Positions 11,251 through 24,428 of a stretch of DNA of 64,000 nucleotides are shown here, in pieces. The notes below the pieces were generated by a model. The model saw nothing but the letters and a program-made list of their open reading frames with translations. It did no database searches and was not told where the DNA came from. The position numbers and the translations under genes are program-made. This DNA comes from Ceratorhiza oryzae-sativae (lineage: Eukaryota > Basidiomycota > Agaricomycetes > Cantharellales > Ceratobasidiaceae). The first letter of the stretch is position 1; every line of letters begins with the position of its first letter. Where the stretch lies: positions 744,001 to 808,000 of the forward strand of contig JARWMV010000237.1 of the NCBI GenBank assembly GCA_030998015.1. Reading direction: 5' to 3'.

Positions 11251-13418
11251 TAACCATTCAAGCCACCGATGGCTGGACTTTTACAGACATCGATCACAGT
11301 CTCCAGGCGGCGTTTTCTCGAGTTAGCCTAGAGTAATTGAGTTCAACGAGCATTTCAACCGCAAGGCACCATATAAGACGAACTGGGGATTCCGTTATGA
11401 ATGAAGACTCGACCCAAGTGCCAGATGGTTTAGGGCGAGACTCCTAGGGAAAGGTCACCCGGTATGAGCGGCGTGAGCTTAAGGAAGTCTCGCACTGCGC
11501 ACCCTCGTTTCTCTGGAATCCGCCATGTCCAGCGTCCAACTAGTCTTCCGAGCCAGGCGGTGGTGGCGGACAGCGACAGGCGCCCACCGACGTGGGCTCC
11601 TGGCTCATGTCACATGACGGATCGCGAGCTGACAATCCTATCCCATAGCCAACCGGCACACTTGGTTTGTGGCCGCAATCAACACACCATTCCACAACTG
11701 AAACCCAGGCAACGCTATGTAAATCATCTCGACCCAGCTACCTTTTGGGTTTGCTTGCATTTCCCTATATCAAAACTGACTTGTCTACCCATGGCATTCC
11801 ATAGCACTCGCTTGTGACGCCAAACGGTTTGCGGGGTCCGCAAATTGAATAGATCAAAAGTTTTCGAAGGTTCAACATCGTCTAACGGTGGTCTCTTAAA
11901 GTTCTCTGGTGTTAGATTTCAACTACCAGCAGTTCACGACGCACTTGTCTCCGTTTCGCTACAACAAACTCGTAATTCAGTCGAAGTGCTGACCCCATCG
12001 CATCAGTTACTGCTTTTCCAACTTTGATCACTTGTGTACTGTCTATCTCGTTGAACTAGAGTATGGCTGTGGGGTTTGTCCCACTTGCTACATCTTGTGG
12101 TGACGCCTGTGAAATGAAACAATACCCTTGGGTTTTATACTGTATCCCTCTTATGAAATGTCTTTGAGGGATACTACTAGTTTCTCAGTTGACTATTAAC
12201 ATCCGGCCGCAGTGATTTCTTCGTTGTTTTCAAACGTGTATATGATACAGCGCTCTTAGGGCTCAGGTTGCACACGATTTCTGCCACGGCTAGGATAGGA
12301 ATCAAAACTTTTCGTTTCGAGTGGCTTCATTCACCGTTCTTGGTTGATCTGGAAGGTGTGAGCTACCTTATGGACTAGGGACTCAAATAATTCCATTGTA
12401 TCCCACCATACTGGGCCGTGTATTAATTCGGCTAGATTTGTCCAGCATCATTGGGGTCTTGCGAGCTATCTACTCGGAATTTGGCTCATTGAATACTCTA
12501 GGGTATTGTGAAGCAAGGCAAAGGTCGACCGGTGGGTTCAAATAAAGCCATTCCTCGCTCACGAAGAGCATGGTTTCATATACTTTAATGAAAACGCCAT
12601 CCTTGAATAATCGTCCCCTTCTTTTCGCCGTGGCTGCATTGCTCTCAACCGGTTAACAACCCTTGAATGTATAATTTATTCGGTTGCACTAAGGCTAATC
12701 GTTATGTTAACATGGCCTACAGTTTGGCTTTTAAATACATCCTCATTCGATATCCAGATTCTTCAGGTCTCTTCAGTAAATCCCACCAAAAATTTAAACG
12801 TAGCTTGGGTTCACTGGGTTTGGGTCCGAGCCGTCCCAAAGGGTTTCCATTTTCCGCTATAAAATGGTGGCGTATAGAATTATGGCTTAAGGAGCTAAAT
12901 TACAGACTGGGATGCTCTGGATCTTGGGCAGCGTGTTTGATTGTTCGGAAACCCTGTGTTTTACTACAAATACGAAACCCCACCCACTCCGATGCTGTTA
13001 TACGCAAAAGATAAATGGGCCACTGATTTAGCATGAAAATTATCATTTAGGATATAGGCGGAGGATATTGAACAATGGTCCCTCCAATAACCTGGAAAAC
13101 GGAATAGATGAGTGGGCCGTGATGTTATGTATATGCGTATACAAATATGCGTAGAAAGCGAGTTAGCCGCATAAAAAGCTCCCCAATTTATCGTTCAATA
13201 TTTTAATTATAATTTATTGCTCAAGCTGAACTGACGAAACTCGAATGAACCACTGTTCCTCGATGTGGCGTGCCAGCGTCTCTGTGGGTCACGTGGCTGA
13301 AAGCCAACCAAAACACCACCTTCTCCTTGATTCGCCCATCTTTGACAACTGATAGTTCTCCAGCGTCAGGAGCTCGAAAAAAACGACTCTTCAACAGCAG
13401 GATCAATCGATTTTTCAT
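11251..13418. other. AT-richer intergenic stretch, about 2.2 kb
   Basis: No gene is visible. Base composition becomes clearly more A/T-rich from about 11.8 to 13.2 kb than in the flanking coding DNA, with many stops in all frames. The last part should contain the TAF6 promoter. Confidence 0.55.
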
Positions 13419-15327
13419 ATGACAGAGGCCACCAGCAAAGGGAAATCGCGCCCCTCTCGCGCACCTGTTGCTGGAGGGATATATAAAGCCGATTCTGTCA
13501 AGGTAAACGGGCTCAAATACGGGCCGCTTAGTGCACTTATCCAAGAAGGATGTCGCAGACTCTCTAGGTATTACTAACTTACCGGACTCGGTTGCCGCCG
13601 CGCTCGCGAGCGATGTTGAGTATCGGCTGCATCAAGTAATTGAGGTGAGTTTTGCTTCCATTGCTAGCCTACTATCTGTTCAACTAACGAATCATTAAGG
13701 AAGCAGCGCGATTTACAAGGCATGCTAGACGTAGCACCATGTCACCCTCTGATGTGGATCAAGCATTGCGTGTACTAAACATTGAGGTACGTTGGTTGAG
13801 CAGCGAGCACGGCGTCTAGAACTAATTTACCACGATACAGCCCCTTTATGGACATTCATCTGCACATACGCCATCGTTTCGTCGAGCGGTACCTCAGCAC
13901 ACTCTGTCACAATCGGTATACTTCCTTGAAGACGAAGAAATCGACTTTGATAAGGCTTTAAAGGAAGAGGTTATAACAGTCCCTCCTCCAGTCAGGTATA
14001 CGGGTAGGTTTGGATTTTCTTCGAATCTATCCCTGGCAACCAATGATCGGCGTCTTCGTGCTGGTCCGCAGCCCATTGGCTAGCCATTGAAGGGATTCAA
14101 CCGTTGGTCCCTGAGAATCCAATCCCGTCTTCAGAGCCCAAACCTGCGGTTACTGGCCAAGCCGGACCATCTTCACCCCGAGCGCGAAAGCCGGGAGCAG
14201 TAACCACGACTTCGAGCGCCACCGCTACACCCGCAGCCGCACCTACATCCACGCTCGTTAAACACGTTCTCCCCGTGAACTTCAACTATATCACGATAGA
14301 TTATCCTCCGCACTTGTTGGTAATAACCTTCGACGGATAAGGGCTGCACTAAGCACTCTTCGATCTGATGCCGGGTTACAAGCTTTACTCCCATATTTAA
14401 TACGCTGGATTGGCGAGACTGTTGTTAGGGTGCTCAAGGGCGAAGGCGCGTCGCATGGGGGCGACGATGGGAGCGAAGACGAGGCTATGTCAATATCCGA
14501 CGACCTCGACCGTGGAAAGCTCGATATCATGCTTGATGCGTTGAAGGCGATGTTGGACAACACACTTTGTTTGTTGAGCCATACGTAAGTGTATTCATGT
14601 TAAGCTTTTCGTTATTCACCAACGTCGCTTAGCTGCACCAAATAATGCCACCCGTACTGTCTATTCTTTTAACGGCTTCTCTTGGGTCAACATCTTCGCT
14701 TGGTGCCAACCCCCCTCCCCGGCACATTCGGATGCACGCCGCATCACTTCTCAGTCATATTCTAACACTCCATGGGCCTACCTATCCATCTTTAGGAGCC
14801 CGTGTCTCGAAAACTTTAATCCTCGGCGTAACCGCCCCCGGACGCCAGCGAGGTACTCGTGAGGGTGCATTGCGCGGGCTGGCCGCCCTCGGGCGAGTTG
14901 CTGCGGGGAGAGCCCTTATTGGAGCCCAGGCACTAAGAAAATTGGGGGCAGAGATCGACCCAGAGAATCATATGGACGAAAGCATTGAAGATCTTGTCCA
15001 GGCGGCATTTGTACGTTGGCGTTCTCAACTGATCTCAATTTACTCTGAAGCTGTCCCTGACGTATTCTTCAGGACACAGTCAAAGCGCTCCATCCAATTC
15101 CGACCCCCACCCCTCAATTGTGGGGCGACTCACAATCTCGGCCACTGGAGCCGGCGACGGTTGAAGGAGATAAGGTTCTTCTCGACAAGCTGAGCGAATA
15201 TTTTGGACCATTCTTCACCATGCGCATCGTGGTTGGGGCATCAGACGCTCAATGGGCCCATGGTTTGTTAGAATCCATCGAATCTTCCAAAGGAGAATAT
15301 TCGGTTGATGTCTCAATCACAAAATAG
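13419..15327 (+). CDS. TAF6: TFIID subunit TAF6 (histone fold and HEAT domain), two frameshifts
   Basis: Exons 13419-13502, 13549-13644, 13700-13786, 13841-14003, 14072-14584, 14633-15010 and 15073-15327. The start is MTEATSKGKSR. The histone-fold domain follows (VADSLGITNLPDSVAAALAS, EAARFTRHARR, SPSDVDQALRVLNIEPLYGH), then the conserved YFLEDEEIDFDKALKEE and PVRYTAHWLAIEG. The TAF6 C-terminal HEAT domain follows (RAALSTLRSDAGLQALLPYL, MPPVLSILLTASLG, GTREGALRGLAALG). TAF6 pairs with TAF9 in TFIID and SAGA. Exon 5 is broken twice: at about 14271-14275 the frame must shift so that KHVL continues as RELQLYHDRL, and at about 14566-14575 so that DNTL continues as VEPY before the GTAAGT donor. 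Both are explained by one missing base in a C or T run. For a core transcription factor, sequence error is more likely than loss of function. Confidence 0.9.
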
Positions 15328-15831
15328 CCCTTCCCTAGATATGACACACTATCACGGTCCTAACCTGTGATTTGACTCTGCTTGTTGTGCGCTTCTTGTG
15401 TAATCTAACTGTAGTCGCACACGTTCGCGTGCAGTGCATCGATGATCGCTTGGGTAATGCCACCGAAAATCGCGCCACGGGTGTAGCCCACTGTATGGGA
15501 TGATCACAAAGTTCATGTCTAATTCATTCAAACTCGTAACAAAAACAAGGAAAGTGGAGGTTGCCAGACTCCGCATAGAAGATAGATAGAAGTATAATGA
15601 AGTGCCCTACAAGCACATAGCCCCTGAGAGATCTCTGCCGAATGGATAGAAATACAAAGCCGCAATCAATTTTCTTCAAGAGCTCCCGAACCAAGCGAGA
15701 GCTCTGACGACGTTATCCCGCTCTCGGGTGCTGGCCGTCTCTATTTTTGGTTGAATGGTTTTATAAAATATAACCCGCTCATCTATAGTCAAGCGTAAGG
15801 TTGTGCGGGAGATTTAGCATAAAAACTATAC

Positions 15832-16474
15832 CTACGAGAAGTTCCAAGTGACTTGAATTACACCTGTACCGAGTGATGCAAGCTGCTGGAACGCAGCAGG
15901 AGACATATCTAAATAGCAATTTTAGTGTACCATAGCCGGTGATAAGACGAACACATACCAATGTTCTGCCCGCCACAGCCAGGGCACAAGTCGACCACCT
16001 TGCACCTTACAGACTTTCCCTTGTATTTGACAGTAATATACTACAATTGAGACGGCATGTTCAGTAGGATTCTTGGTCGCCGCTGAGGCACACTGACCTT
16101 TCCGCATTTGCCTGGGTACATGCTCTGGCTCAGTGCGACAACATTTTCGGATTCTTTTGGTTTGTGTCGTTAGTAGTTGCTAGATACAAAATCCAGCATA
16201 ACAAACGCAAAACATACTGCTGTTTGTCTTTCCGCAAGCTCCTAGACCTGGGTAGTACCATGTGGCCTAAAACAGCTTTATAAGTTAAAATTACATAGTT
16301 TGACAAGTTAGAGCAACTTGCCCTGCCAGAACCGCGAGGTTCAAGCGTTCGAGCCGCCAGGTCTAGCTCGCCATCCTCGGGCCGGGACTCGGGTTTAGGC
16401 TCAGGGACGGGAGCCGCAAACACAGCAATAAGCACGGTGAAAAGAAAAACAATCGAGAGGAAGCGTGAGTACAT
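15832..16474 (-). CDS. Small secreted double-psi beta-barrel (RlpA/barwin-like) protein
   Basis: Five exons (16474-16322, 16266-16218, 16153-16098, 16040-15959, 15908-15832) join to 139 codons (138 residues). The N-terminus MYSRFLSIVFLFTVLIAVFA is a signal peptide, followed by an acidic/proline pro-like segment (PVPEPKPESRPEDGE). The mature part begins ATWYYPGLGACGKTNS, continues VVALSQSMYPGKCGK, VKYKGKSVRCKVVDLCPGCG, and ends DMSPAAFQQLASLGTGVIQV then a short tail. This is the DPBB fold of expansin/cerato-platanin-like and barwin-like secreted fungal proteins, with paired cysteines. Such proteins act at the cell wall or in host contact; catalytic activity is not implied. Intron 1 (16267-16321) uses a GC donor (AGG|GCAAGT), which is required to keep GR-ATWYY in frame. 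Confidence 0.9.
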
Positions 16475-18468
16475 CGTAGCGAAATGTAAGGGAAAGAGGA
16501 TGGGCGGATGGCAGAAGGGGGGAAGGGGTGGGGATGTCCAACCGAAAAACGCACCCCCAACGCTCAATTTATGGCCGCTGGAATCAACTCGGTGGCCTGA
16601 GAATCCCATACATTGCTCGAAATACTGACAAATTAGCGCAGCGTGTTCGGCGGGACCGAGACCAAGGGTTCAATGCACGAACGCCGCCACGACGGCCGAA
16701 CAACGGACTGCCCAAAACGGGAATTGATCGCCCTGATTGAGTTCCGATGATTCCCGAAAGGAACAGGGTGGCTAGGGTGTCTATTCAGTCCACCGGCAAT
16801 AAAATCACGCTCTAAAAACCGTAAAAATTACAGCAAGGGCGGCATTGTACTGCTTCATCACGTGCTTTGGGATATTTTCACTGACTTGGCAGACCACCCT
16901 CGAATGGCTGGAGCGTGCCGAATTGCGGGAGGGCTCAAAACGAAACGTGTATCCGGTCTGGACCATTAGTATTGTGGCACGCTAAAATCCGCCAGAAAAA
17001 ATGTGCTGCATGCTCGTCTCCGCGTCGAAAATATCAAAGTTTTGAGCGAGGACAGACTATTTGCCACGTTGTTTCAGCACCGCACACTACTTCAGCTTAG
17101 CGTTAGTTACAATTATGTCCGTTGGTGATGGGATGTGACCCAGAAATTCTCTTGTTTCCGATTTAAGATGGGATGCTCTCGTGGATAGTCGTACGAAAAA
17201 CGAGTTCTCGAGCAGCACAATAAAGAACTCGCGTGCAGCTCGTATTTTCTCGATTTTCTGTCGACATGCATGTGAACGAGAAACCAGCGACCAAGATCAC
17301 GTTCTCGGCATGCCCATGCGACCACAACCAGCCCCACGATCTGCCCCCGCGGTTCGCGAGCGTAAAGTTTTGGGCAATGGGAACGCGAGAATATATCACG
17401 TGAGCCAATTGAAACCCTCCGCCGTTTTGGTAAGCCTGGGGCTGAATCAGGGAAATAAACTAGGAATGCGGGTGCAAGTCCCATCGGTTGGGGATCAGCC
17501 TTGACATCCAACACAATGAAATTCCAACCAATTGTGGGAGTCGCACTTGCGGCGCTGTTCAAGCTCTTCTCCGCTTTCTATCAGAAGTTCTGGTCATTCA
17601 ATAGTATTGTCTCACCGAGGGACCAAATTGTTTCGGATGTTGTACATCCTTCCGCTGCCTCGCCGAAATAATCTTCCAACCACCCAGCAGTTAGTAAATA
17701 GCGCCAATCTACTCAAAATACTCAAGTGAACAAGCCGCATACAATTATTCCTGATAACTGAGACGCTAATGAACATTGTAAGAGGCTTGTGATACGCATC
17801 ACTTGTTCTCCTTAGGTGATCTCCCGAATCAAACTGAACCTGATTCTTGTCCTCGGCATTCTAAAGATATTGCATCATCGCTTTCGCCACCTAATGGCAG
17901 GGTCGACCGGGATTTGAATGGCCCACTAGGATAATGAGAAAAATAGCCGGCAGGTGACTCGACTGAGGTCAGCTTAGGTACCTTTATAGTATGATCCACT
18001 ACAAAACACCAGGGCCGGTCTTCCATAGTTCCTGGTGGAGGCAACCAGTGAATCCCGATCGGTGTGAGTGCGCCGCCATCGCCCGAAGGGCATAAATTTG
18101 CGGGTCTCACACTAGTAGAAATGAGCCCGAGAGGCCTGCCTATCCACAACAGCCCGGCATGGTCGGCGTAAGTGACGGCTCCTGGAACTTCTGGAGGGAC
18201 AAACGATTATTGCTTAAAGGCCGTGTGACAAATGGATTTTAATGTAATGGAAGCGCGGAAAGACTTGTTAACTTCTTCATCGCCCGCTGGCGTCGTGGCA
18301 AGAAATAAATACTATAGTAGTGATTTGGTTAGGTGTGAGCCTCGTGAGCTTACTCGACGGAACTCCACGTGATTACCGATGGACAAGATGGCTGGATCAA
18401 ATTACGACCGCGTCCCGTAGTAATTATAAAGTATCCCTGCAAACGAACTTGGACCAATTTCGATAATC
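16475..18468. other. Intergenic stretch with one weak candidate exon
   Basis: This lies between two divergent genes. Only scattered short frames are present; the best is listed at 17829-18203 (-). The right end should hold the AMP deaminase promoter and the left end the promoter of the DPBB gene. Confidence 0.5.
17829..18203 (-). CDS. Candidate exon of an unknown protein
   Basis: An open frame starts after a plausible acceptor (GTTTGTCCCTCCAG) and runs to a stop at 17829. It reads VPGAVTYADHAGLLWIGRPL, LTPIGIHWLPPPGTMEDRPW, then a Ser/Gly-rich tail ending GQESGSV. The composition looks like a real protein, but I cannot identify a start exon or a family. Confidence 0.3.
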   Translation of the reverse strand, partial: FVPPEVPGAVTYADHAGLLWIGRPLGLISTSVRPANLCPSGDGGALTPIGIHWLPPPGTMEDRPWCFVVDHTIKVPKLTSVESPAGYFSHYPSGPFKSRSTLPLGGESDDAISLECRGQESGSV

Positions 18469-21400
18469 ATGGATCCGAATGAAGTGGAGTTGAATCTTCC
18501 AGACCGCGATTCGGGGGGACTTTCACCACCAGCAGAGTATCATCAATTGGTGAGTATAGTTCCGACAAGCCGCACGGATACAAGGGGCAATAGGCCAACA
18601 ATCGATTCGCTGCTTGACAAGGGTGTGGCTAACTTGTGCTGGTTCAAGGGTTCTCATGGCGCCGGCTTTTTCGAGTATCATGAGGAGAAGAAGATGCAAA
18701 ATGTATGTTTAAGTTGGCCGCTCTTCGTGCTACAAAACAACTCGTATTGAACATAACATTTCTTTACCGCGCTTTCCTTAACGCGAAACCGTTTGCTATT
18801 TAAATCCCAAGCTAGAGGAGAAGTTATTGGCACATCACCAAGGCTCACAAGATGGCATGTCTCATGCTGGCGAGTTCCGCTCACGCGCTTCGTCATTCGC
18901 TCCTGGAACCCTCAAGATCGACCAGCTTTTAGACAATGACCGCCAAGTATCCTCGGTAGAAGAGCAGGCTAAGAAGGACGGTGTTGCTCGATCACAAGCT
19001 TGGCTGCACGCCAATTCATTGAGCCCTCGCCTTGCCAGTGAAGAGCAGAGCGAGATAGCCTCGGAGTTGCAAGCAAGCCAGGGTGAGTTTTTCAGTGCAC
19101 AGATCACAGATTATGTCCATCTAAGTCGAAATGGGGCGTAGCGCAATCATCAGCTCCTCCCCTTACAGCCGAGCTCAAAGAACTGTACACATCATTTCAA
19201 CGCTGTCTCGATCTGAGAGACAAATACATGTCCGTCTCACTTCAGCAACTCGGCGACAATCCACGAGACTATGACGGCATCTTTGCCGGGCTACCCCCGG
19301 CTAATTCGACCAGGCAACCGATGACAAATACCAACAACCCTCAATTGCAACCGTGGAAGATTTACCCACCTCCCCCGCCGCCGCACTGGAAGTTCAAGGC
19401 ACCGAATGCGCGGGCGCCTGAGGCAAGTCAGCGGCCCGAAGATGGTGATATCCCTTTCGAATTTTCGAAATGCGAAATACCGGGTCCGGGTCCGTGGGAG
19501 TGGGAAATGGATGAGCGAGGTGTATTCCAGGTTTATGAAGATGCTGCAGGTATGTCAGCGGATTGCAGAATAGAGAAAGCAATTCATCGTAGTCGATAGC
19601 CTCGGAAAAGAACCGCTATTCAATGTCCCGACGATCAAGGACTTCTTCATGGATCTCGATGTCGTGTTGGGTGTTGTCAGTGACGGGCCTGCGAAAAGCT
19701 TTGCTTTTCGTAGGTTAAAGTACCTTTCTAGCAAATGGCAAATGTACACCCTGCTCAACGAGTATCAAGAGCTCGCGGATATGAAGGTGAGGCGGCTTGA
19801 GCGTGCTTTCTTTCTTTTTCTAAAGCTAAGCACCTAAAAATGTCTAGCGCGTCCCTCATCGGTTAGTGGCTCGTGTCGACCAAGAATTGCGCTGACTCGG
19901 GCTCTAGCGATTTCTATAATTTACGAAAGGTTGATACGCACGTGCATCATTCAAGCTCCATGAACCAAAAACATTTGCTACGGTTCATCAAACATAAAAT
20001 GAAGCATTACCCTGATGTGCGCATTACAAATTGCTGGTAAACCCGATACCTACTTACGCATATATTCAAGGACGTAGTTATTGTTCGCGACGGAAAGGAG
20101 CTCACGTTGAGCGAGGTGTTTGCATCGCTTAATCTGACTGCGTATGACCTTTCTATTGACACACTCGATATGCACGCCCACCAAGAAGCCTTCCAACGTT
20201 TCGACAAATTCAATCTCAAGTACAATCCAATCGGCGAGGCACGTTTACGAGAAATATTCATGAAGACCGACAACCATATCCAAGGGAGATATCTAGCAGA
20301 GCTCACTAAAGGTATACCATCTTGTTTAATGCTCTTGTGCGTAGTGCATCTGAAAATTCTGAACAGAATTGATGGATGATCTAGAGCAAAGCAAGTATCA
20401 GGTGTGTTGCGCCTTAGGCAGGAATCTATTTTGATAATAAACTGAACATATGATCAGAATTGTGAATGGCGTCTGAGTATTTATGGACGTTCAACGACCG
20501 AATGGGACAAACTCGCAAAATGGGTGGTCAATCACAAACTGTTCTCTCACAACGTTCGTTGGCTTATCCAAATACCTCGCCTGTACGACGTATACAAAGC
20601 CAACTCAACCATCCACAATTTCTCCCAACTTTTAACGAGTGCGCCCAATTCCTAGGTAGCCACCTATTATTTCGTTGACTTTCCTTCATAGATGTATTCC
20701 TACCACTATTTGAAGTCACCAAGGACCCAAGCAGGCACCCGGAGCTACACGTATTTTTGCAACGTGTGGTTGGAATCGACTGCGTCGACGACGAGTCTAA
20801 ACCAGAGAGGCGCATATATCGAAAGTTTCCATACCCAAAGGATTGGGACACTCCTCAGAATCCCCCATATAGTTACTGGTAAGCTGATATCAGCTGTCGC
20901 TTGTTGGTGTCTCGATTACTTATTTGATCGCAAGGATGTACTACATGTTTGTCAATATGTCAAGTCTGAATCATTGGAGACGTGCACGGGGATTCAGTAA
21001 GTAATCCAATGTGATCCCCAGACAAGTTATCAATAAACCGAATATTAAAATCAGACACGTTTGTGTTTCGACCGCATTCGGGAGAAGCAGGTGACACGGA
21101 CCACTTGGCCGCCGCATTCCTTACAGCACATTCGATCTCACATGGAATCCTTCTACGCAAAGTTCCTGCACTTCAATACCTTTTTTACTTGAAGCAAATC
21201 GGGCTAGCTATGAGCCCGCTGAGCAATAACGCATTGTTCCTGAGCTATGAGCGGAACCCTTTGCCAGAGTTCTTCAAAATCGGGCTGAATGTAAGCCTTA
21301 GCACGGACGATCCATTGCAATTTCATTTCACGAAGGTAAAGCACATATATTTGTGTCCACTATCACAGCCACCAAACCAAACCACTTTGGTCTGCAGGAA

Positions 21401-21837
21401 CCGCTGCTAGAGGAATACAGCGTCGCTGCTCATGTGAGTTTTACATAAGCTATCACTAATTGTGCTTACAGTGCTGCAGATTTATAAATTCGGACAAAGC
21501 GGGTTGGCTGAACTGGCTCGCAATTCAGTGATACAGAGCGGATTTGAGATGGAGGTTAAACGACATTGGATTGGACAAAAATGGTACCTCCCCGGTGCTG
21601 CCGGAAACGATATCAACAAGGTGAGTTCTAAATTCCTCCCTCTGGTCTTTCCGCTGAAGACAACACCAGACAAATGTTCCAGACAAGCGCTTGGCGTATA
21701 GACACGAGACACTTACGGAAGAGTTGGCTCTTATCTACAGCAGCAGGAATGCCGCAGTAGTCTCGAAGAGCGGGCTCTCAAAGATGCTGGACACGAATGT
21801 TGACGCCGTGGCCGTTCATGCAATGACATCGGGATAG
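18469..21837 (+). CDS. AMD1: AMP deaminase
   Basis: Fifteen exons: 18469-18702, 18812-19082, 19169-19549, 19593-19786, 19848-19861, 19908-20016, 20071-20311, 20367-20401, 20458-20638, 20692-20878, 20935-20996, 21055-21335, 21398-21433, 21480-21620, 21670-21837. They total exactly 845 codons (844 residues). The enzyme hydrolyses AMP to IMP and ammonia in purine interconversion and controls the adenylate pool. The metal-binding [20 protein letters not shown] is present, as are HNVRWLIQ (after KLFS), [40 protein letters not shown] and the catalytic [15 protein letters not shown]. The N-terminal about 300 residues are the divergent regulatory part. No frameshift is needed. Exon 5 is a 14-nt micro-exon encoding part of RVPHRDF. 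Confidence 0.96.
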
Positions 21838-22252
21838 AACTGACAGCGAGCGCTTCTTGGCACGTGGTCATCCTTTATAGTCTATCACACGCTTGTAGTC
21901 CGTCTCGCGGATTAGCTGGATGGTACCCCGGTACTCCCTATATGTGGAATGCATAACAATTGAATCAGGCAACCGAATCATGCCTTCTTTTCAATCGAAC
22001 TGCCCCTCTTCGGAGGTCAGCGCCATTCTTAGCCCTCCAACCTCGTGAGCACAGTGCGTCCCATGCTGTCGCTAGAACAGCGAGCCAAGCAGTACCATAT
22101 GGGACAGATTTGCCAACTAGGCCATACCTGGATCCCTGAGGGAGAAAACCATTGTTGAAGTGCTATAAATTTGCCAGCTGTGGTTCAAGCCATGAAAATT
22201 GTAGAAATCGATTTCGCACCCGGCGACATTTACTGCGACCTGCCGCGCGACT
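21838..22252. other. Spacer between AMP deaminase and the Vps62-like gene
   Basis: About 400 bp between two genes on the same strand. It would carry the AMP deaminase 3' end and the promoter of the next gene. I see no TATA box or other clear element. Confidence 0.4.
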
Positions 22253-24428
22253 ATGGTGAGCTAATTTTTTCTGTTCTCTAACTCGACCAGCTAAACTAGC
22301 CTTCTCTAGCGAAAGGTTCTGTTCCTTGTTAGCGCCTGTATCGGGCAAGCTTTCGGCGCCCTCTCCCCAGATGTTATCGCGCTAGCACAGAAATATGCTC
22401 CTCAATTCCGGCTCACGTTAGTTTAAACTCCGTGTTTTTGAAGGGATTTTTTTTTTCCTGAAGTTACAAATTTTGATAGACCCGCCGAGAAGTACTTCCC
22501 GTCGAGCGTAGAGTACATGCTTCCGCATTATAAGGTACGACGTGAGACACATCGCTAAAGTCCGGTCTCAAAACAAACTCGACCCAAAGGTTTACGACAA
22601 TAACGGCAAAGCGCTAGGAGCCCAGCCCTCCCAGCTCTCCGTCTCTAACGTGGACAGCGTGGTTGGTAAGGGGGCCAGCACTTGGCTGACCGTTCCGGAT
22701 ACCAAAGCTGCCTATTTGACTGGGTTGAATCCGAGTTCGAACAATGTCCCTGTGTATGCTCTCTTTTCGGTCGTTGAACTTGCCTTTCAACAATTAACTA
22801 CAGATACACCTTTATTGTCCCTAAAGAAGGGGGCATTGTGGACTTCTTCTACTGGTGTGCTTCAGTTCGTTGGTTCCGCATTGTCTCGCTCTAATATCAG
22901 CACATTTGACAGGATTTTCTTCCCGTTCAATCTAGGCAAAGATATTCCCATACTCGGACGAGTTGGCAACCGTGAGTTTGGCGCCACCTCGAAGTTTTGT
23001 GTATCGCTAATGTAGCCGTCAGATATTGGCGATTGGGAACGTATGACAGTTCGAACTAAGAATGGTGAGCCCATGCTCAGCACTAGCCTCGTCTCGCTCA
23101 TTGGCTGTGCGAAGGGGCGGCGATTTCGGCCGACTATAACGCTCATTCAAGTGGAAACGGAGCCGGGTGAGGCGGCTCGCTCGTAAACGGGTTTTGAATA
23201 CTGAAAATTTAAAATTTCTCTAGAACCAAGCTCTGGAGCGATGTGCTTAAACCTTCCGGTGAAGACCGACCTTTGGGGTATGTTGCGGAGGGTTCACATG
23301 GGGTTTGGCCAGGTACCTATGGATACATCTTCATTAGGTTCTGTTTTCTTACCGTCAATTGGCAGGTCCCGGAAATTGGGTCTACCAAGACGTAACTAGC
23401 TAAGGTGTTAATAGCGCACCTTGAAGTATTGACAAGATCCCGTTTTAGGTAATCGTCTATCAGCTGAAGGATAAGACAGCCGACGGAGGCAAGTAACAAA
23501 TATGGCGGGTTTTCGGTCTATATATTGATCATTCTTCCATAGGACCGACATGGAATGCAAAGGATAACGTGTATCCTATCGAGTATCTACCAAGCGCAAC
23601 CTACACTGGAGATCAAGCTTGGATTAACTACCAAGGAGCTTGGGGCAACAAAGGGCAGACCAATTGTTGGTGGTACGCAATTGTTAAGGTTAGCATACGT
23701 CCTGTCTCCCTCAACTGTACGCTAACCAATATGCCAGACTTGCCCACTGTCGGACGGACCAGGAGGTAAGCTTCCGTGCCCACCACTGAATGCTTTGCCT
23801 CATGCTAACCTTTTGGGTGTGATGTACTAGGCCCTTACCGTCAAGACGTCCTCACCGCTTCGTTCACGGGTACACCAGCTCCGCCACCTAAGTTCTCCGA
23901 CATGAAAGGTCCACTCTCCGTAAGTATCGAAGCGCGGGAAGGACGCCCGTTAACTGCTCTACTTTCAGCAAACTTTGGCTCCGCTTGCCAGTAACTTGAG
24001 CATGTCCTTGTACAAGTTTAGACTGGACTCGAGTGTTCTGCAACTTATCGATCTTGGGCCGTTTAAGCATGTAGCGGTGGAGCAAAGATGCCTCGACCAG
24101 CCACGAGCTAATACAACGATCACATCCTCCAATTATGGCTTCGCAGAACTCGCTAGTGGCAATGAACGAGTATATACGGTATGGAAGGCCCTACATTTCT
24201 CTATCTCTATTATTCTAACTTTCTTAAAAGCTCTCGGTACCCCGCTGCTCCTCAAACTCCGGCCATGTTGACTCGTATCGGGTCGGCATTTGCACAAGCC
24301 CAGATGATGCAGGATGTTCGTGGGCTCCTTTGCGCCAACTTCGCACCTACCTTGTCGGAAAGCCAGGGGTCACCAATGGTACGACAATAAATTTGGATAT
24401 GGATAACGACAACTGGGTGTGGAGCTAA
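22253..24428 (+). CDS. Secreted Vps62-family protein
   Basis: The preferred model starts with an exon holding only ATG (22253-22255), then a GTGAGC donor and acceptor at 22309, giving MRKVLFLVSACIGQAFGA, a clear signal peptide. The mature protein matches the Vps62 family: PDVIALAQKYAPQFRL, PAEKYFPSSVEYMLPHY, VPYTFIVPKEGGIVDFFYW, ILGRVGNHIGDWERMTVRT, YVAEGSHGVWPG, VYPIEYLPSATYTGDQAWIN, WWYAIVK, and a C-terminus TYLVGKPGVTNGTTINLDMD followed by NDNWVWS. Despite the name, most fungal members have no proven sorting role. The intron at 23489-23542 has a GC donor (GGAG|GCAAGT). At about 22534 the frame after PHYK must shift by one base, or a 27-nt intron be removed, to reach VRSQNKLDPKVYDNNGKALG. 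Everything else is in frame through about ten introns. Confidence 0.85.

Noticed and set aside
20007..20306. Minus-strand frame within AMP deaminase
   Set aside because: Lies opposite exons with strong AMP deaminase identity.
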